DNA of 64,000 nt from Bradyrhizobium sp. AZCC 2176 (GTDB lineage Bacteria; Pseudomonadota; Alphaproteobacteria; Rhizobiales; Xanthobacteraceae), in NCBI RefSeq assembly GCF_036924645.1, contig NZ_JAZHRX010000001.1, forward strand, positions 3,348,001 through 3,412,000. The letters run 5' to 3'. The translations under genes were made by a program, and so were the position numbers. The notes beneath the pieces were generated by a model. The model ran no database searches and was not told the origin of the DNA. It saw nothing but the letters and a program-made list of their open reading frames with translations. Of this stretch, positions 7,694-17,503 are shown piece by piece. Numbering within the stretch: the stretch's first letter is position 1; every line of letters begins with the position of its first letter.

Positions 7694-8617
7694 TTACGGA
7701 CCGGCCAGGATATCGGCGTCCAGCGGGTTATCGCGTGAAGCAAACCATTCGGCGCGAAGCGCTGCGCGGCGTCGGCCGCGATCGTTGATTGGCAGCTTCA
7801 ATGCATCGAGCAAGCCCCGCAGCTCGCAGCGCACGGGGAGGCGAGACGCTTCCCCGTCGATGCCGGGCAGTGCGTCGCATGGCTCGTCCAGCGCGGTTAG
7901 CCCGCGGGGAAAAAGATCGCGATAAATCGGGCGCTCCTGCAAGCCGGTTGCGACCCGGAAACCTGCATTAAGCGCCAGTTCCTGCAAGCAACCGCAAAGA
8001 ACCGGGGCGGCTGGTGACTGTTGCGGCGAGATGCGGTTGCGCACGACCACCCAATCGACGAGAGCGCCGTCGACTGGCCGGCGATGGCGACGTGCCTCGC
8101 GCACCAGTTCGCTGTAACGGCTGACCCCCGTGACCGTCAACGTGACCGGATCGAGTGTCGCCAGCACATCGAGGTCGAGAAAACTGTCGTTCAGCGGCGT
8201 CACCAGGGTGTCGGTGATCGAATGGGCGAGCCGCATCAGGTAGCTGTCATGCGGGGGCGTATCGATCACGACGAAGTCATGGCGATTCTGCGCGGTGGCA
8301 ACGGCCCGCTGGAAATCGGAGAGTTCGGCAGCCTCGTTTTGCTCAACCATGGCGCCTTCGACGCGTGCGATGCAGAAATGCGTCGGCAACTCCAGATCCG
8401 TTTGGCTCCGCCGCGCCCAGCCGCGCCGGCTCTCGACGTAGTGGGTGAGGGTCCGTTGCCGGCCGTCGAGGTCGATGGTTGCGACGCGCTGGCCGGCCTT
8501 CAGCAGCGCAACGGCGAGGTGCATCGCGATTGTGGTCTTACCCGAGCCGCCCTTTTCGTTTCCAACCACGACGACATGCGGCGACGGGCGCAATTGATGT
8601 ACGGGCGCGGTAAGCAC
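7694..8617 (-). CDS. mipZ: MipZ-like ParA-family ATPase
   Basis: A 307-residue P-loop ATPase of the MinD/ParA group. The deviant Walker A EKGGSGKTT lies at residues 21-29, the segment IDLDGRQRTLTHYVESRR matches the region after Walker A in MipZ of Caulobacter, and Walker B is FVVIDTPPHD. MipZ forms a gradient from the ParB-bound poles and blocks FtsZ assembly, so the septum forms at midcell. The start is GTG 8617, with GGAGG seven bases upstream. It lies upstream of and divergent from groES. Whether it is the main MipZ of the genome or a paralogue cannot be told here. Confidence 0.8.
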   Translation of the reverse strand: MLTAPVHQLRPSPHVVVVGNEKGGSGKTTIAMHLAVALLKAGQRVATIDLDGRQRTLTHYVESRRGWARRSQTDLELPTHFCIARVEGAMVEQNEAAELSDFQRAVATAQNRHDFVVIDTPPHDSYLMRLAHSITDTLVTPLNDSFLDLDVLATLDPVTLTVTGVSRYSELVREARRHRRPVDGALVDWVVVRNRISPQQSPAAPVLCGCLQELALNAGFRVATGLQERPIYRDLFPRGLTALDEPCDALPGIDGEASRLPVRCELRGLLDALKLPINDRGRRRAALRAEWFASRDNPLDADILAGP

Positions 8618-8785
8618 GGCTGCGCCTCCACGAACCGTCGGTTGCTTTCAAGCCTGCTCAGGAAGGGCGCTCCGCAAAAGCGCGACAGTCCAATGCGGCA
8701 GGCAGCGAGATAACAGGCGCGTCGAGCCGTTTGTTCCTGGAACGCCTGCAGCCGCGCGACTTATCGATCATTTTTTTGCAAGCCC

Positions 8786-8811
8786 CTTGAAGCGCAACTC
8801 TGACCCACCTA
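8786..8811 (+). promoter_or_regulatory. Putative RpoH (sigma-32) promoter of groESL
   Basis: CTTGAA at 8786-8791 and CCCACCTA at 8804-8811, separated by 12 bases, resemble the heat-shock consensus CTTGAA(A) and CCCCATnT. They lie about 105 bases before the groES start. No CIRCE inverted repeat (TTAGCACTC and its complement, 9-nt gap) is seen between 8618 and 8913. Eye-matched only. Confidence 0.45.
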
Positions 8812-8913
8812 GGTCGCATGCTGCAGCCGCAGACTTTCGCGTGTCGCAGACTTTCCGCCTGTCGATGGCTGCGATTTCCGTATCGTATCCACAAACAGCC
8901 GAGGAGGAACGCA

Positions 8914-9228
8914 ATGAAATTCCGTCCGCTTCACGATCGGGTAGTCGTCAAGCGCGTTGAAGCCGAGGAGAAGACCGCCGGAGGCATCATCATTCCCGAT
9001 ACAGCCAAGGAGAAGCCGCAACAGGGCGAGGTCATTGCGGTCGGGCCCGGAGGGCGTGACGAGGCCGGTAAGCTCGTTCCGATCGACCTCCAGGCCGGCG
9101 ATCGCGTGCTGTTCGGAAAATGGTCGGGTACTGAGGTCAAGATCGACGGCACCGAATACTTGATCATGAAAGAAAGCGACATCATGGGCGTGCTGGTCGC
9201 CGCCGGCGCCAGTCGCAAGGCCGCTTGA
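8914..9228 (+). CDS. groES: Co-chaperonin GroES
   Basis: A 104-residue chaperonin-10. [14 protein letters not shown] at the start, the mobile loop [20 protein letters not shown] (about residues 18-37), the roof loop GGRDEAGK and [13 protein letters not shown] at the end are all canonical. It caps the GroEL chamber during ATP-driven folding. ATG 8914 follows GAGGAGGAAC; an upstream in-frame ATG (8818) lacks a match to family length. groEL follows after 50 bases in the same operon. Confidence 0.97.
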   Translation: MKFRPLHDRVVVKRVEAEEKTAGGIIIPDTAKEKPQQGEVIAVGPGGRDEAGKLVPIDLQAGDRVLFGKWSGTEVKIDGTEYLIMKESDIMGVLVAAGASRKAA

Positions 9229-9248
9229 GTCCGCCAGTCCGCCCCTAG

Positions 9249-10919
<1,671 letters not shown>

Positions 10920-10929
10920 CTCGCGAGAT

Positions 10930-10959
10930 GATTGGCGGGCCTGCGAGGGCGCGCCAATC
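10930..10959 (+). terminator. Putative terminator hairpin after groEL
   Basis: GATTGGCG at 10930-10937 pairs perfectly with CGCCAATC at 10952-10959, eleven bases past the groEL stop. Only a weak T-rich stretch follows (ATTCAATTT), so it may be a processing or stability hairpin instead of a strong terminator. Confidence 0.45.
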
Positions 10960-11081
10960 ACTGGAGATTCAATTTCACCATGGCGCGTGGCCTTCGGAAC
11001 CGGAACGCATTGTCTTGATGTCGTTGCCGGCTGCATCGAAGGCCAACCGATGGAAGGTGCAATAAGTCCGCGCGCCGAACC

Positions 11082-11639
11082 TTACGGATCGAGTTCCGTA
11101 TCCCAGTATAAATAATCCAGCCAGCTATCGTGCAGGTAGTTCGGCGGAAACAGCCGGCCATTGCGATGGAGCTGATGCACCGTCGGCGCGAACGGGTGTT
11201 GTCTCGGAAACATCCGCGCCTGCTGTGGCGTCAGATTGCCCTTGCGCAGATTGCAGGGGGAGCAGGCCGCGACCACGTTCTCCCAGGTGGTCTGGCCGCC
11301 CTTGCTGCGCGGGATGATGTGATCGAAGGTGAGGTCGTCATGCGCGTGGCAGTACTGGCAGACGAAGCGGTCGCGCAGGAAGACGTTGAACCGGGTGAAG
11401 GCGGGATGCGTGGTCGGCTTGACGAACGACTTCAGCGAGACCACGCTTGGAAGCTGGATCTCGAAGCTCGGGCTGTGCACCGCGCGGTCATAGTGCTCGA
11501 CGATATTGACGCGATCGAGAAACACCGCCTTGATCGCGTCCTGCCACGACCAGAGAGACAGCGGGTAGTAACTCAGCGGCCGGAAATCCGCGTTCAGCAC
11601 CAGTACCGGCCAACCGCCCTGCGAGACATGTGCGTTCAA
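11082..11639 (-). CDS. HNH endonuclease family protein
   Basis: A 185-residue protein with a zinc-bound HNH (beta-beta-alpha metal) domain in the second half: CQYC, then FDHIIPRSKGGQTTWENVVAACSPCNLRKG. Both CxxC pairs, the first His (DH), the Asn and the conserved basic turn are present, so the nuclease centre looks intact. The N-terminal ~75 residues (VLVLNADFRPLSYYPLSLWSW) are those of the widespread chromosomal HNH family found in many alphaproteobacteria; its cellular role is not established. It is not next to a restriction or phage gene here. Confidence 0.85.
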   Translation of the reverse strand: MNAHVSQGGWPVLVLNADFRPLSYYPLSLWSWQDAIKAVFLDRVNIVEHYDRAVHSPSFEIQLPSVVSLKSFVKPTTHPAFTRFNVFLRDRFVCQYCHAHDDLTFDHIIPRSKGGQTTWENVVAACSPCNLRKGNLTPQQARMFPRQHPFAPTVHQLHRNGRLFPPNYLHDSWLDYLYWDTELDP

Positions 11640-11966
11640 GTAACGCTCCTGACCCCCATGTTAGCTGCGAAGCAGCATGCGCCTTGCATACTACAGGCAG
11701 CGTGACGGGATTGTGAAGAGCGTTCCGGGGCTTATCCAGCAAGGGAACGTGTCCGCGGCAAGCCACGCCCGGGAAATCGCCTCGGTTCCTTGCTCCGCAG
11801 AGGCCTGGCTTTCGCGGTCAATCGATCGTGATAGGGCGATCGGGACTGGCGATTCGGCGCCTTGGGCCGCGCATCAACGCCGGGCGTTCAGACCAACAGG
11901 CGCCCATTTGCCGGCGGCTTCCACAAGAGACGTGAATGACAAAGCCGGGCATCTTCGACCGGCCGC
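11640..11966. other. Intergenic region between HNH and LysE genes
   Basis: About 330 bases. A plus-strand frame of 127 codons spans part of it but lacks protein character and runs antisense into the LysE gene, so I reject it. A small hairpin CGATCG ... CGATCG lies near 11822-11842. I see nothing else. Confidence 0.4.
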
Positions 11967-12598
11967 CTACGGTTTGGCAGCGCTCGTCACGAGCTTCAGG
12001 CCGAGACCGAGCATGACCGCACCGGCCGCGCGGTCAATCCAGGACTTGTACGACAGATAAGCCCGTTGCGGCCCTGCCGACGAGAAGAGCACGGCGACCA
12101 GCGCATACCAGGCGGTCTCGACGAGAAACACGGCTGCAAGCAGCGCGGCAGCAAACCCCAGCGAGAGGGATGCGGGAAGAAAAGCCGCGAACACGCTTGC
12201 ATAGACGATGGCTGCCTTCGGGTTGCTTATTTGTGTTGTGAGCCCCAGCCAAAATGCGCGAAAGGGCCCGCTGCTTCGCCCGCCGTCAGCGCCGATGGCC
12301 GCGAGAGGCTGCCGCGCCGATCTGAAGATGAGAAAGCCCAAATAGTAGAGGTACAGCCCTCCGAGGATCCTGAGCCCTGCATAGAGCGCAGGTACGGCCA
12401 ACAGGACGCTCTGCAGCCCGAGCAGTGCCGCTGCGCCGAACATGGCGCCTCCTGCGCCCATACCTAACGCCGTGGCAAGCGCCCTGACGCGGCTGGATGC
12501 GACCGCCACGCGGGCCACCATGACGAAGCTGGGCCCGGGGCTGATCACCCGACACTGAGCGCGGCGACGATGCTGACGAGCGCTGCAAGTTCTTGCAT
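11967..12598 (-). pseudogene. LysE/RhtB-family amino acid exporter, frameshifted near the N-terminus
   Basis: Six-helix LysE-type exporter. From 12548 downward the frame reads ISPGPSFVMVARVAVASSR and continues through LTTQISNPKAAIVYASVF, the family hallmarks, for 193 residues. The natural start is the ATG at 12598, which has CCGGAGGAA upstream and encodes MQELAALVSIVAALSVG, the expected first helix, but this frame stops at TGA just before ISPGP. One missing base in the GGG at about 12549-12551 accounts for the break: with GGGG the two parts join as SVGVISPGP. Either a recent pseudogene, a sequencing error, or a shorter protein from GTG 12548 missing part of helix 1. Confidence 0.8.
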
Positions 12599-12630
12599 GC
12601 CGTTCCTCCGGGGTTGGAAGTAAGGCCCGA

Positions 12631-13056
12631 CTATTCAGTGTGCGGCGGCGCTTTGACCGCCCATTCCGGATCGGCGCCGAACGGATGATCCATGAAGAAC
12701 ACCCAGGTGCCGTCGGGCAGCCGGCGGTGAACCTCCATGCCGTGATGATGCACCTCGGTCGGCTTGCCGCTTTCGTCGGTGCCCTTGATCAGCCACTGCG
12801 ACCGCGTCATCGCGAAGTCGCCGGAGACCGTGGTGTGATGGGTCACGACATCCATGTGCGGCTTCAATCCGACATAGGCCGCCATCGTCTTCCGGATGCC
12901 TTCGGCGCCGCGCGCGACTCTGCTGCCGCCATGGACCTCGTCGACCTGAACGATCGAGGCGTCGGGGTGGTACATCGCCGCCGCGGCGTCAACGTCCTGC
13001 GCATTGAATGCGCGCGCCAGCCAGAGATTGCAAAGTTCGGGGGACGGAGCTCCCAT
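12631..13056 (-). CDS. SnoaL/NTF2-like protein
   Basis: A 141-residue cone-shaped NTF2-fold protein: LWLARAFNAQDVDAAAAMYHPDASIV opens the fold and HHHGMEVHRRLPDGTWVFFMDHPFG closes it. Members include polyketide cyclases, ketosteroid isomerase relatives and many small stress-associated proteins that act on or bind small hydrophobic molecules. The His-rich strand (VHHHG) could line the pocket. ATG 13056 has GGGAG at seven bases. It is divergent from the LysR gene at 13263 across a ~200-base region, so LysR control is plausible. Confidence 0.75.
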   Translation of the reverse strand: MGAPSPELCNLWLARAFNAQDVDAAAAMYHPDASIVQVDEVHGGSRVARGAEGIRKTMAAYVGLKPHMDVVTHHTTVSGDFAMTRSQWLIKGTDESGKPTEVHHHGMEVHRRLPDGTWVFFMDHPFGADPEWAVKAPPHTE

Positions 13057-13262
13057 GGCTCAACTCCCATGTTCAGGGTTGATCGATCAGCGAGCTGACG
13101 CAGCGGGCTTAATGCTTCGGCGCAAAGCTGTACTGGCGTCATGCGGTATTGCCTCATCTCGCTTTGGTTGCTCCGACAGGTAACGTCTGGCGGCACGGAA
13201 AGCACGTTGGAAATACGCCAGCGCGACTTGCGAAACTGCAAGGAACCCCTAGCTGTGCAGCC

Positions 13263-14186
13263 ATGGAGGACTGGAACGAACCCCAACTCGTGTTGGCGAT
13301 GCATCGGGCAGGCAGCCTCACCGGCGCCGCCAAAGCGCTTGATATCGATCACTCGACCGCGTTCCGGCGCCTGAATGCGCTGGAAGCGCGGCTTGGTGTT
13401 CGCCTGTTCGAACGGCTTCCCGGCGGCGCATACCAGGCGACACCGGAGGGCGAGCGGATGGCGACGGCGGCCGAGCGGATGGAAGATGAGGCGCTCGCCA
13501 TCGACCGCGACATTGCCGGCCGCGATCACCGTCTCTCCGGCCGCCTGCGCGTCACCTCGTCGGAGACGCTGGCATATAGAAAGCTCACCAGCCATCTTGC
13601 CGCGTTCCGGCGAACCCATCCCGGCATCGTCGTTGAACTCGTAATCGACAACCGCGTGCTCAACCTCTCGCGACGGGAGGCGGACATCGCGCTTCGTCCC
13701 ATGCGGCCGAAGGAGGGTGATCTCTGGGGTCGCAAGCTCGCCGACGTCGCATGGACCGTCTATGGCGCTGCTGGCCATATCGAGAAGAGCGGCGGAGCCG
13801 TTTCATCCCCGGAAGACCTCGGCCGTCATGCCCTGATCGGATGGGAAGAAACGGCGGCCGGCATCATGGCTGCCGATTGGCTAAATCGAATGGCGCCAGA
13901 TGGCGCCTTCGTCTACCGGACCAACAGTCTCGTCAATCAGTTCAGCGCCGCGAAAGCCGGCATCGGTCTTGCGCTGCTTCCCTGCTATCTCGGTGACGAA
14001 GATTCCGATCTCGCCCGCGCGCTGCCGAACCCGGTGCCGGATCTGGCTGGTGAACTCTGGATCGTGACACACGCTGACCTGAAACGGACCGCGCGGGTCC
14101 GCGCCTTCTTCGATCTCGTCGGGGAGGGCCTTGCGCGCGAGCACAATTTGTTTGAGGGGCGAGGCCGATCCCGCCCTTCCGTCTAG
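13263..14186 (+). CDS. LysR-type transcriptional regulator
   Basis: A 307-residue LysR regulator. The N-terminal helix-turn-helix covers WNEPQLVLAMHRAGSLTGAAKALDIDHSTAFRRLNALEARLGVRLFER. The effector domain spans about residues 90-295 with the turn READIALRP and AAKAGIGLALLPCY. ATG 13263 gives the usual N-terminus; the longer frame from 13149 does not match the family. It is divergent from the SnoaL gene, its most likely target. Its stop and that of the NHL gene share the palindrome CTAG. Confidence 0.85.
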   Translation: MEDWNEPQLVLAMHRAGSLTGAAKALDIDHSTAFRRLNALEARLGVRLFERLPGGAYQATPEGERMATAAERMEDEALAIDRDIAGRDHRLSGRLRVTSSETLAYRKLTSHLAAFRRTHPGIVVELVIDNRVLNLSRREADIALRPMRPKEGDLWGRKLADVAWTVYGAAGHIEKSGGAVSSPEDLGRHALIGWEETAAGIMAADWLNRMAPDGAFVYRTNSLVNQFSAAKAGIGLALLPCYLGDEDSDLARALPNPVPDLAGELWIVTHADLKRTARVRAFFDLVGEGLAREHNLFEGRGRSRPSV

Positions 14187-15151
14187 ATCTTCTCCAGCTT
14201 CTGCAGGCAGCGGCTCACCCGAACCTCCGGCGGCATCGGCGTATCCGGAAAGCTGGTCTTCCAGTCGGTGACGCCGACTTCACCGACATAGATGTCGCCC
14301 CTGGAATCCATCGCGATGCCGTGCGGCGCGAGGAATTTTCCCGCCTCCAGCCCAGGGCCGTTCTCGCCGCCGAGGCGGGCAATCCGTTTGCCTTTTGAAT
14401 CGACGATCGAGAGCCGCGGGCCCAGATTGGGCACCTTGCGGTTGACCGCCATGCCGGGACCGAGCTCGCCAATGATGAAATTCGGCTGCTTACCGCCGCA
14501 GCAACATAGCGCGCAGGGCCGGTGCAGAAAGTTCCACTGCGTCTCGTATTTGCCATTGCCGTCGAACACCTGGACGCGGTGGTTCTCGCGGTCGGCGACA
14601 TAGACCCAGCCGTCGGCATCGGTCGCGATGTTGTGGACGATGTTGAACTGGCCGGGATCGGTGCCGGGCTCGCCCCAGGTCTTCAGCAGCTTTCCATCCG
14701 GCGAATATTTATGGACGCAGGCATTGCCGTAGCCGTCCGAGACGTAGATATCGCCCTTCGGCGACAGCGCCGTATGGGTGCAGCGGTGGAACGGCTCACC
14801 GCTCATGAACGGCGCGGGCTTGTTCGGGATGCCGATCGTCAGCAGCACCTTGCCGTCGGTCGTGCATTTGCGGACGGTGTGGTCGCCGTCATCCGTGCAA
14901 TAGAGATGGTCGTCGGCGTCGATGTGCAGTCCATGCGCACGATTGAACAGGCCTTCGCCCCAGCTCGTGATGAAATTGCCTTCGCGGTCCAGCACCACCA
15001 TCGGATGGGCGCCGCGGTTGAAGACATAGATTCGGTCCTTGCTGTCGACCGCGACGGAAGCGGCGTCGGTCAGGCTCCAGCCGTCCGGCAGCTTCGCCCA
15101 ATTCTCCACCACGCGATAATGGTGTTCGCCCGAGCCGAGAATAGCCGGCAT
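14183..15151 (-). CDS. NHL-repeat beta-propeller protein
   Basis: A 322-residue protein with repeated NHL/SMP-30-like blades: AVDSKDRIYVFNRGAHPMVVLDREGNFITSWG, HIDADDHLYCTDDGDHTVRK, TDADGWVYVADRENHRVQVFDGNGKY and MDSRGDIYVGEVG. No signal peptide is seen, so it may be cytoplasmic. It carries an unusual Cys cluster CALCCCGGK around residue 225. Relatives are annotated as peptidyl-alpha-hydroxyglycine lyase-like, but I cannot see evidence for that chemistry. Start ATG 15151 is chosen because the longer frame overlaps the response regulator in antisense character. Confidence 0.8.
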   Translation of the reverse strand: MPAILGSGEHHYRVVENWAKLPDGWSLTDAASVAVDSKDRIYVFNRGAHPMVVLDREGNFITSWGEGLFNRAHGLHIDADDHLYCTDDGDHTVRKCTTDGKVLLTIGIPNKPAPFMSGEPFHRCTHTALSPKGDIYVSDGYGNACVHKYSPDGKLLKTWGEPGTDPGQFNIVHNIATDADGWVYVADRENHRVQVFDGNGKYETQWNFLHRPCALCCCGGKQPNFIIGELGPGMAVNRKVPNLGPRLSIVDSKGKRIARLGGENGPGLEAGKFLAPHGIAMDSRGDIYVGEVGVTDWKTSFPDTPMPPEVRVSRCLQKLEKI

Positions 15152-15245
15152 GTGTTTCTCCCGGTCTGATGTTTGTTGGCGGGAGTGTTGCAGAGACCTG
15201 TCCGAAGCACGAGGGGAATTTGCGCATGGCACGTCTCTTCCAGAC

Positions 15246-15926
15246 TTAGCTCCCGATATCCTCCGCCGCGATGATCCGCTGGCGAAGCGCCAGGCGCACC
15301 AATTCGATGTCGGAGCCGACGCCGAGCTTGGCGCGGATCTGATAGCGGGTGTTGGCCGCGGTCTTGACGCTGATATGCAGCGTGTTTGCGATCTCATCCA
15401 CGGATTTCTCCGCCAGCAGCATGCGCAGGATCTCGAATTCCCGTGGGCTCAGAGCGTCGATCGCCGAAGGCTCGCCGGCGAGGCTGTTGATGGCGAGTTC
15501 GTGATCGATGTCGGGGCTGAGCGCGATGCGTCCGGCCATGACCTCGGCGATCGCGCGCAATAGCGCCTCGGGCGGATTGCTTTTGGTGACAAAGCCGCGT
15601 GCGCCGGCCTTGATCGCCTGCACCGCGTAGGTGGCGCTCTGGTGCATCGTGAAGACGAGGATGCGCGCTGACTTGTCCCATTGCCGGATACGCCTGATAG
15701 CCTCGACCCCGCCAATTCCCGGCATCGACAGGTCCATGATGACGAGGTCGGGCCTGGCTTCCTTGTAGACGCGATAGGCGTCGGCACCGTTGTCGGCTTC
15801 GGCGACGACCTGAAGGCGATCCTGCTTCTGCAACAGCGAGCGATAGCCCTCGCGCACGATGGCATGGTCGTCCGCCAGCATCACGCGCGTGCGGCCTGCG
15901 GTGTCCGCCAGGTCCAAGGCTGCCAT
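15246..15926 (-). CDS. NarL/FixJ-type response regulator
   Basis: A 226-residue two-domain regulator. The receiver (residues 14-130) has the acidic pair LADDH, phospho-Asp in LVIMDLSMPG, the switch Thr in VFTMHQ and Lys in FVTKSN. The LuxR-type DNA-binding helix-turn-helix is LSPREFEILRMLLAEKSVDEIANTLHISVKTAANTRYQIRAKLGV. It lies two bases after the kinase gene stop, so the pair forms one operon. The target genes are not evident; the divergent periplasmic protein at 17504 is the nearest candidate. Confidence 0.92.
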   Translation of the reverse strand: MAALDLADTAGRTRVMLADDHAIVREGYRSLLQKQDRLQVVAEADNGADAYRVYKEARPDLVIMDLSMPGIGGVEAIRRIRQWDKSARILVFTMHQSATYAVQAIKAGARGFVTKSNPPEALLRAIAEVMAGRIALSPDIDHELAINSLAGEPSAIDALSPREFEILRMLLAEKSVDEIANTLHISVKTAANTRYQIRAKLGVGSDIELVRLALRQRIIAAEDIGS

Positions 15927-15928
15927 GT

Positions 15929-17317
15929 CTAAGGCTCCGCTCGCATGGGAATGCGTGCGACAAGCCGGGCGCCGCCGGCCTGGCGCCGCTCGAATTGCAG
16001 GGTCCCGCCGAGCGAAACCACGCGCTCCTGCATGCCGAGCAGTCCCATGCCGGCTTTCGGTGTAAGGCCGGCGCCGGCCGCTTCGCCGTCGTCCTCGACG
16101 GTCAGGACGATATCGGCGTCGCCGGCCTCGAGCCGCAACTGCACGTGCCGGGCGTGCGCGTGCTTTGCCGCATTGGTGATCGCCTCCTGCGCGATCCGAT
16201 AAAGACTGGCGCTGACGCCGGGCGGCAAATCGTCGGCCTCGCCAATGACGGCAATCTCAAACCGGGTGCGGCCTTTTTCGAAGCCGTTCCAGCTCGCCAC
16301 CAGGCTTTCGAGGCTGAGGGTGAGGCCGAGTTCCTCGACATCGGGCGGACGCAGGCGCACCAGCGCGCCGCGCAGGGTTTCCATCATATGCGCCGTCGTG
16401 CGCGAGATGCCCCGACATTCCTCGTACAGCGGCGGGCATTCGCGCTCCGCGGTATGGGCGGCGGCTGCGGCCTGCGCCGCGATGGCGGAAAGCGACTGGC
16501 CGAATTCGTCGTGCAACTCGCGTGCAAGATGGCGCCGCTCCTCGTCCTGTACTTCGATCAGCTTTCGCGTCAGGGCGTTGCGTTCGGCAAGCGTGGTCTG
16601 CAGCCGTTCTGCAAGCTTGTTGAAGACACCGGAGATGACAGACAATTCCGCGAGATCAAAACGCGGCAGGCGTGCGGAAAGATCGTTCGCGGCCAGTCGC
16701 CGCAGTCCTGCGTCGATTGCCTGGGTCGGGCGCAGCGCACGCGCCAGCGCGGCATAGACCGCAACACAAAGCCCTGCCAGCGCGAAAGCCATGATGGAGA
16801 GCAGCCGGCTCGCCTCGCGCCAGCTCTGGCCGATCTGCGTGGCGGGGTCGAAGGTCGCAACCGCCGTGCCCCGGGCACTGCCGGCCACGAGGACCGGCAT
16901 CGAGACCGGTTCACCCGGACGAAAGACGGCGCGGTAGAGCGACGCGAAGATCTCGGGCGCGGCCATTTCGTCGGCGGGCGCTCCGCTGCAGACCCCTTGC
17001 CGAAACGCGCCGGTGTTGTCGCGGTAGGCGATGCAGAGCCCCGACTCCATCAGCTCCGCGATGCCCTGCAAATCCGGCGTCGCGGCGATGGACACGGAGA
17101 GCCATTGCGCCTGCGATTGCCGCAACGAGATATCCCGCGCCACGATCTCGGCGATACGGCTCGCCTTGGCCTTCGCAACCCGGTCGCTGTCAAACAAGGC
17201 ATAGGCCGCGACGGCAATGAAGCAAACCGCCGCGAGCGCCGCAACGCGCAACGCCAGCCGCAGCTTCAGATCGATGGCGGGCGCCGGGTCCGCCATGGAG
17301 TTGGATGCCTGTCGCAA
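15929..17317 (-). CDS. Membrane sensor histidine kinase, NarX/DegS-like (HisKA_3)
   Basis: A 462-residue kinase partner of the regulator at 15246. There are two membrane helices (about residues 27-47 and 175-195) enclosing a ~125-residue periplasmic sensor that contains two Cys, then a HAMP segment (LARALRPTQAIDAGLRRLAANDLSARLP). The phospho-acceptor motif is DEERRHLARELHDEFGQSLSAI, and the ATPase has EAITNAAKHAHA and GMGLLGMQERV. The start is probably TTG 17317, with GGGGAGG upstream; ATG 17296 has no such signal. Ligand unknown. Confidence 0.88.
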   Translation of the reverse strand: MRQASNSMADPAPAIDLKLRLALRVAALAAVCFIAVAAYALFDSDRVAKAKASRIAEIVARDISLRQSQAQWLSVSIAATPDLQGIAELMESGLCIAYRDNTGAFRQGVCSGAPADEMAAPEIFASLYRAVFRPGEPVSMPVLVAGSARGTAVATFDPATQIGQSWREASRLLSIMAFALAGLCVAVYAALARALRPTQAIDAGLRRLAANDLSARLPRFDLAELSVISGVFNKLAERLQTTLAERNALTRKLIEVQDEERRHLARELHDEFGQSLSAIAAQAAAAAHTAERECPPLYEECRGISRTTAHMMETLRGALVRLRPPDVEELGLTLSLESLVASWNGFEKGRTRFEIAVIGEADDLPPGVSASLYRIAQEAITNAAKHAHARHVQLRLEAGDADIVLTVEDDGEAAGAGLTPKAGMGLLGMQERVVSLGGTLQFERRQAGGARLVARIPMRAEP

Positions 17318-17503
17318 GCTTCCTCCCCACGCTTCCTTCCATCAGTTTCGAATATAGAGGCAAATTTCGGCGGGAAGGAAGCGGGGCAAGAGAGACAGGA
17401 CAAGATCGGGTATTTCACCCGGCCGATCCGGGGAAAGCTGCCGTTTCGGAAAACCAGCCGATCGGGCGAACTTGCGACCGGGTTGGCAGTTCTGAGGTGA
17501 TCC

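Noticed and set aside
8618..8913. Search for a CIRCE element upstream of groES
   Set aside because: No TTAGCACTC with its 9-nt spaced complement is present; an RpoH-like promoter was noted instead.
11082..11639. HNH endonuclease as part of a restriction or mobile system
   Set aside because: No methylase, recombinase or phage gene is nearby, and the family is a common chromosomal one.
11677..12060. 127-codon plus-strand frame between HNH and LysE genes
   Set aside because: No ribosome binding site, no family character, and it runs antisense into the LysE coding region.
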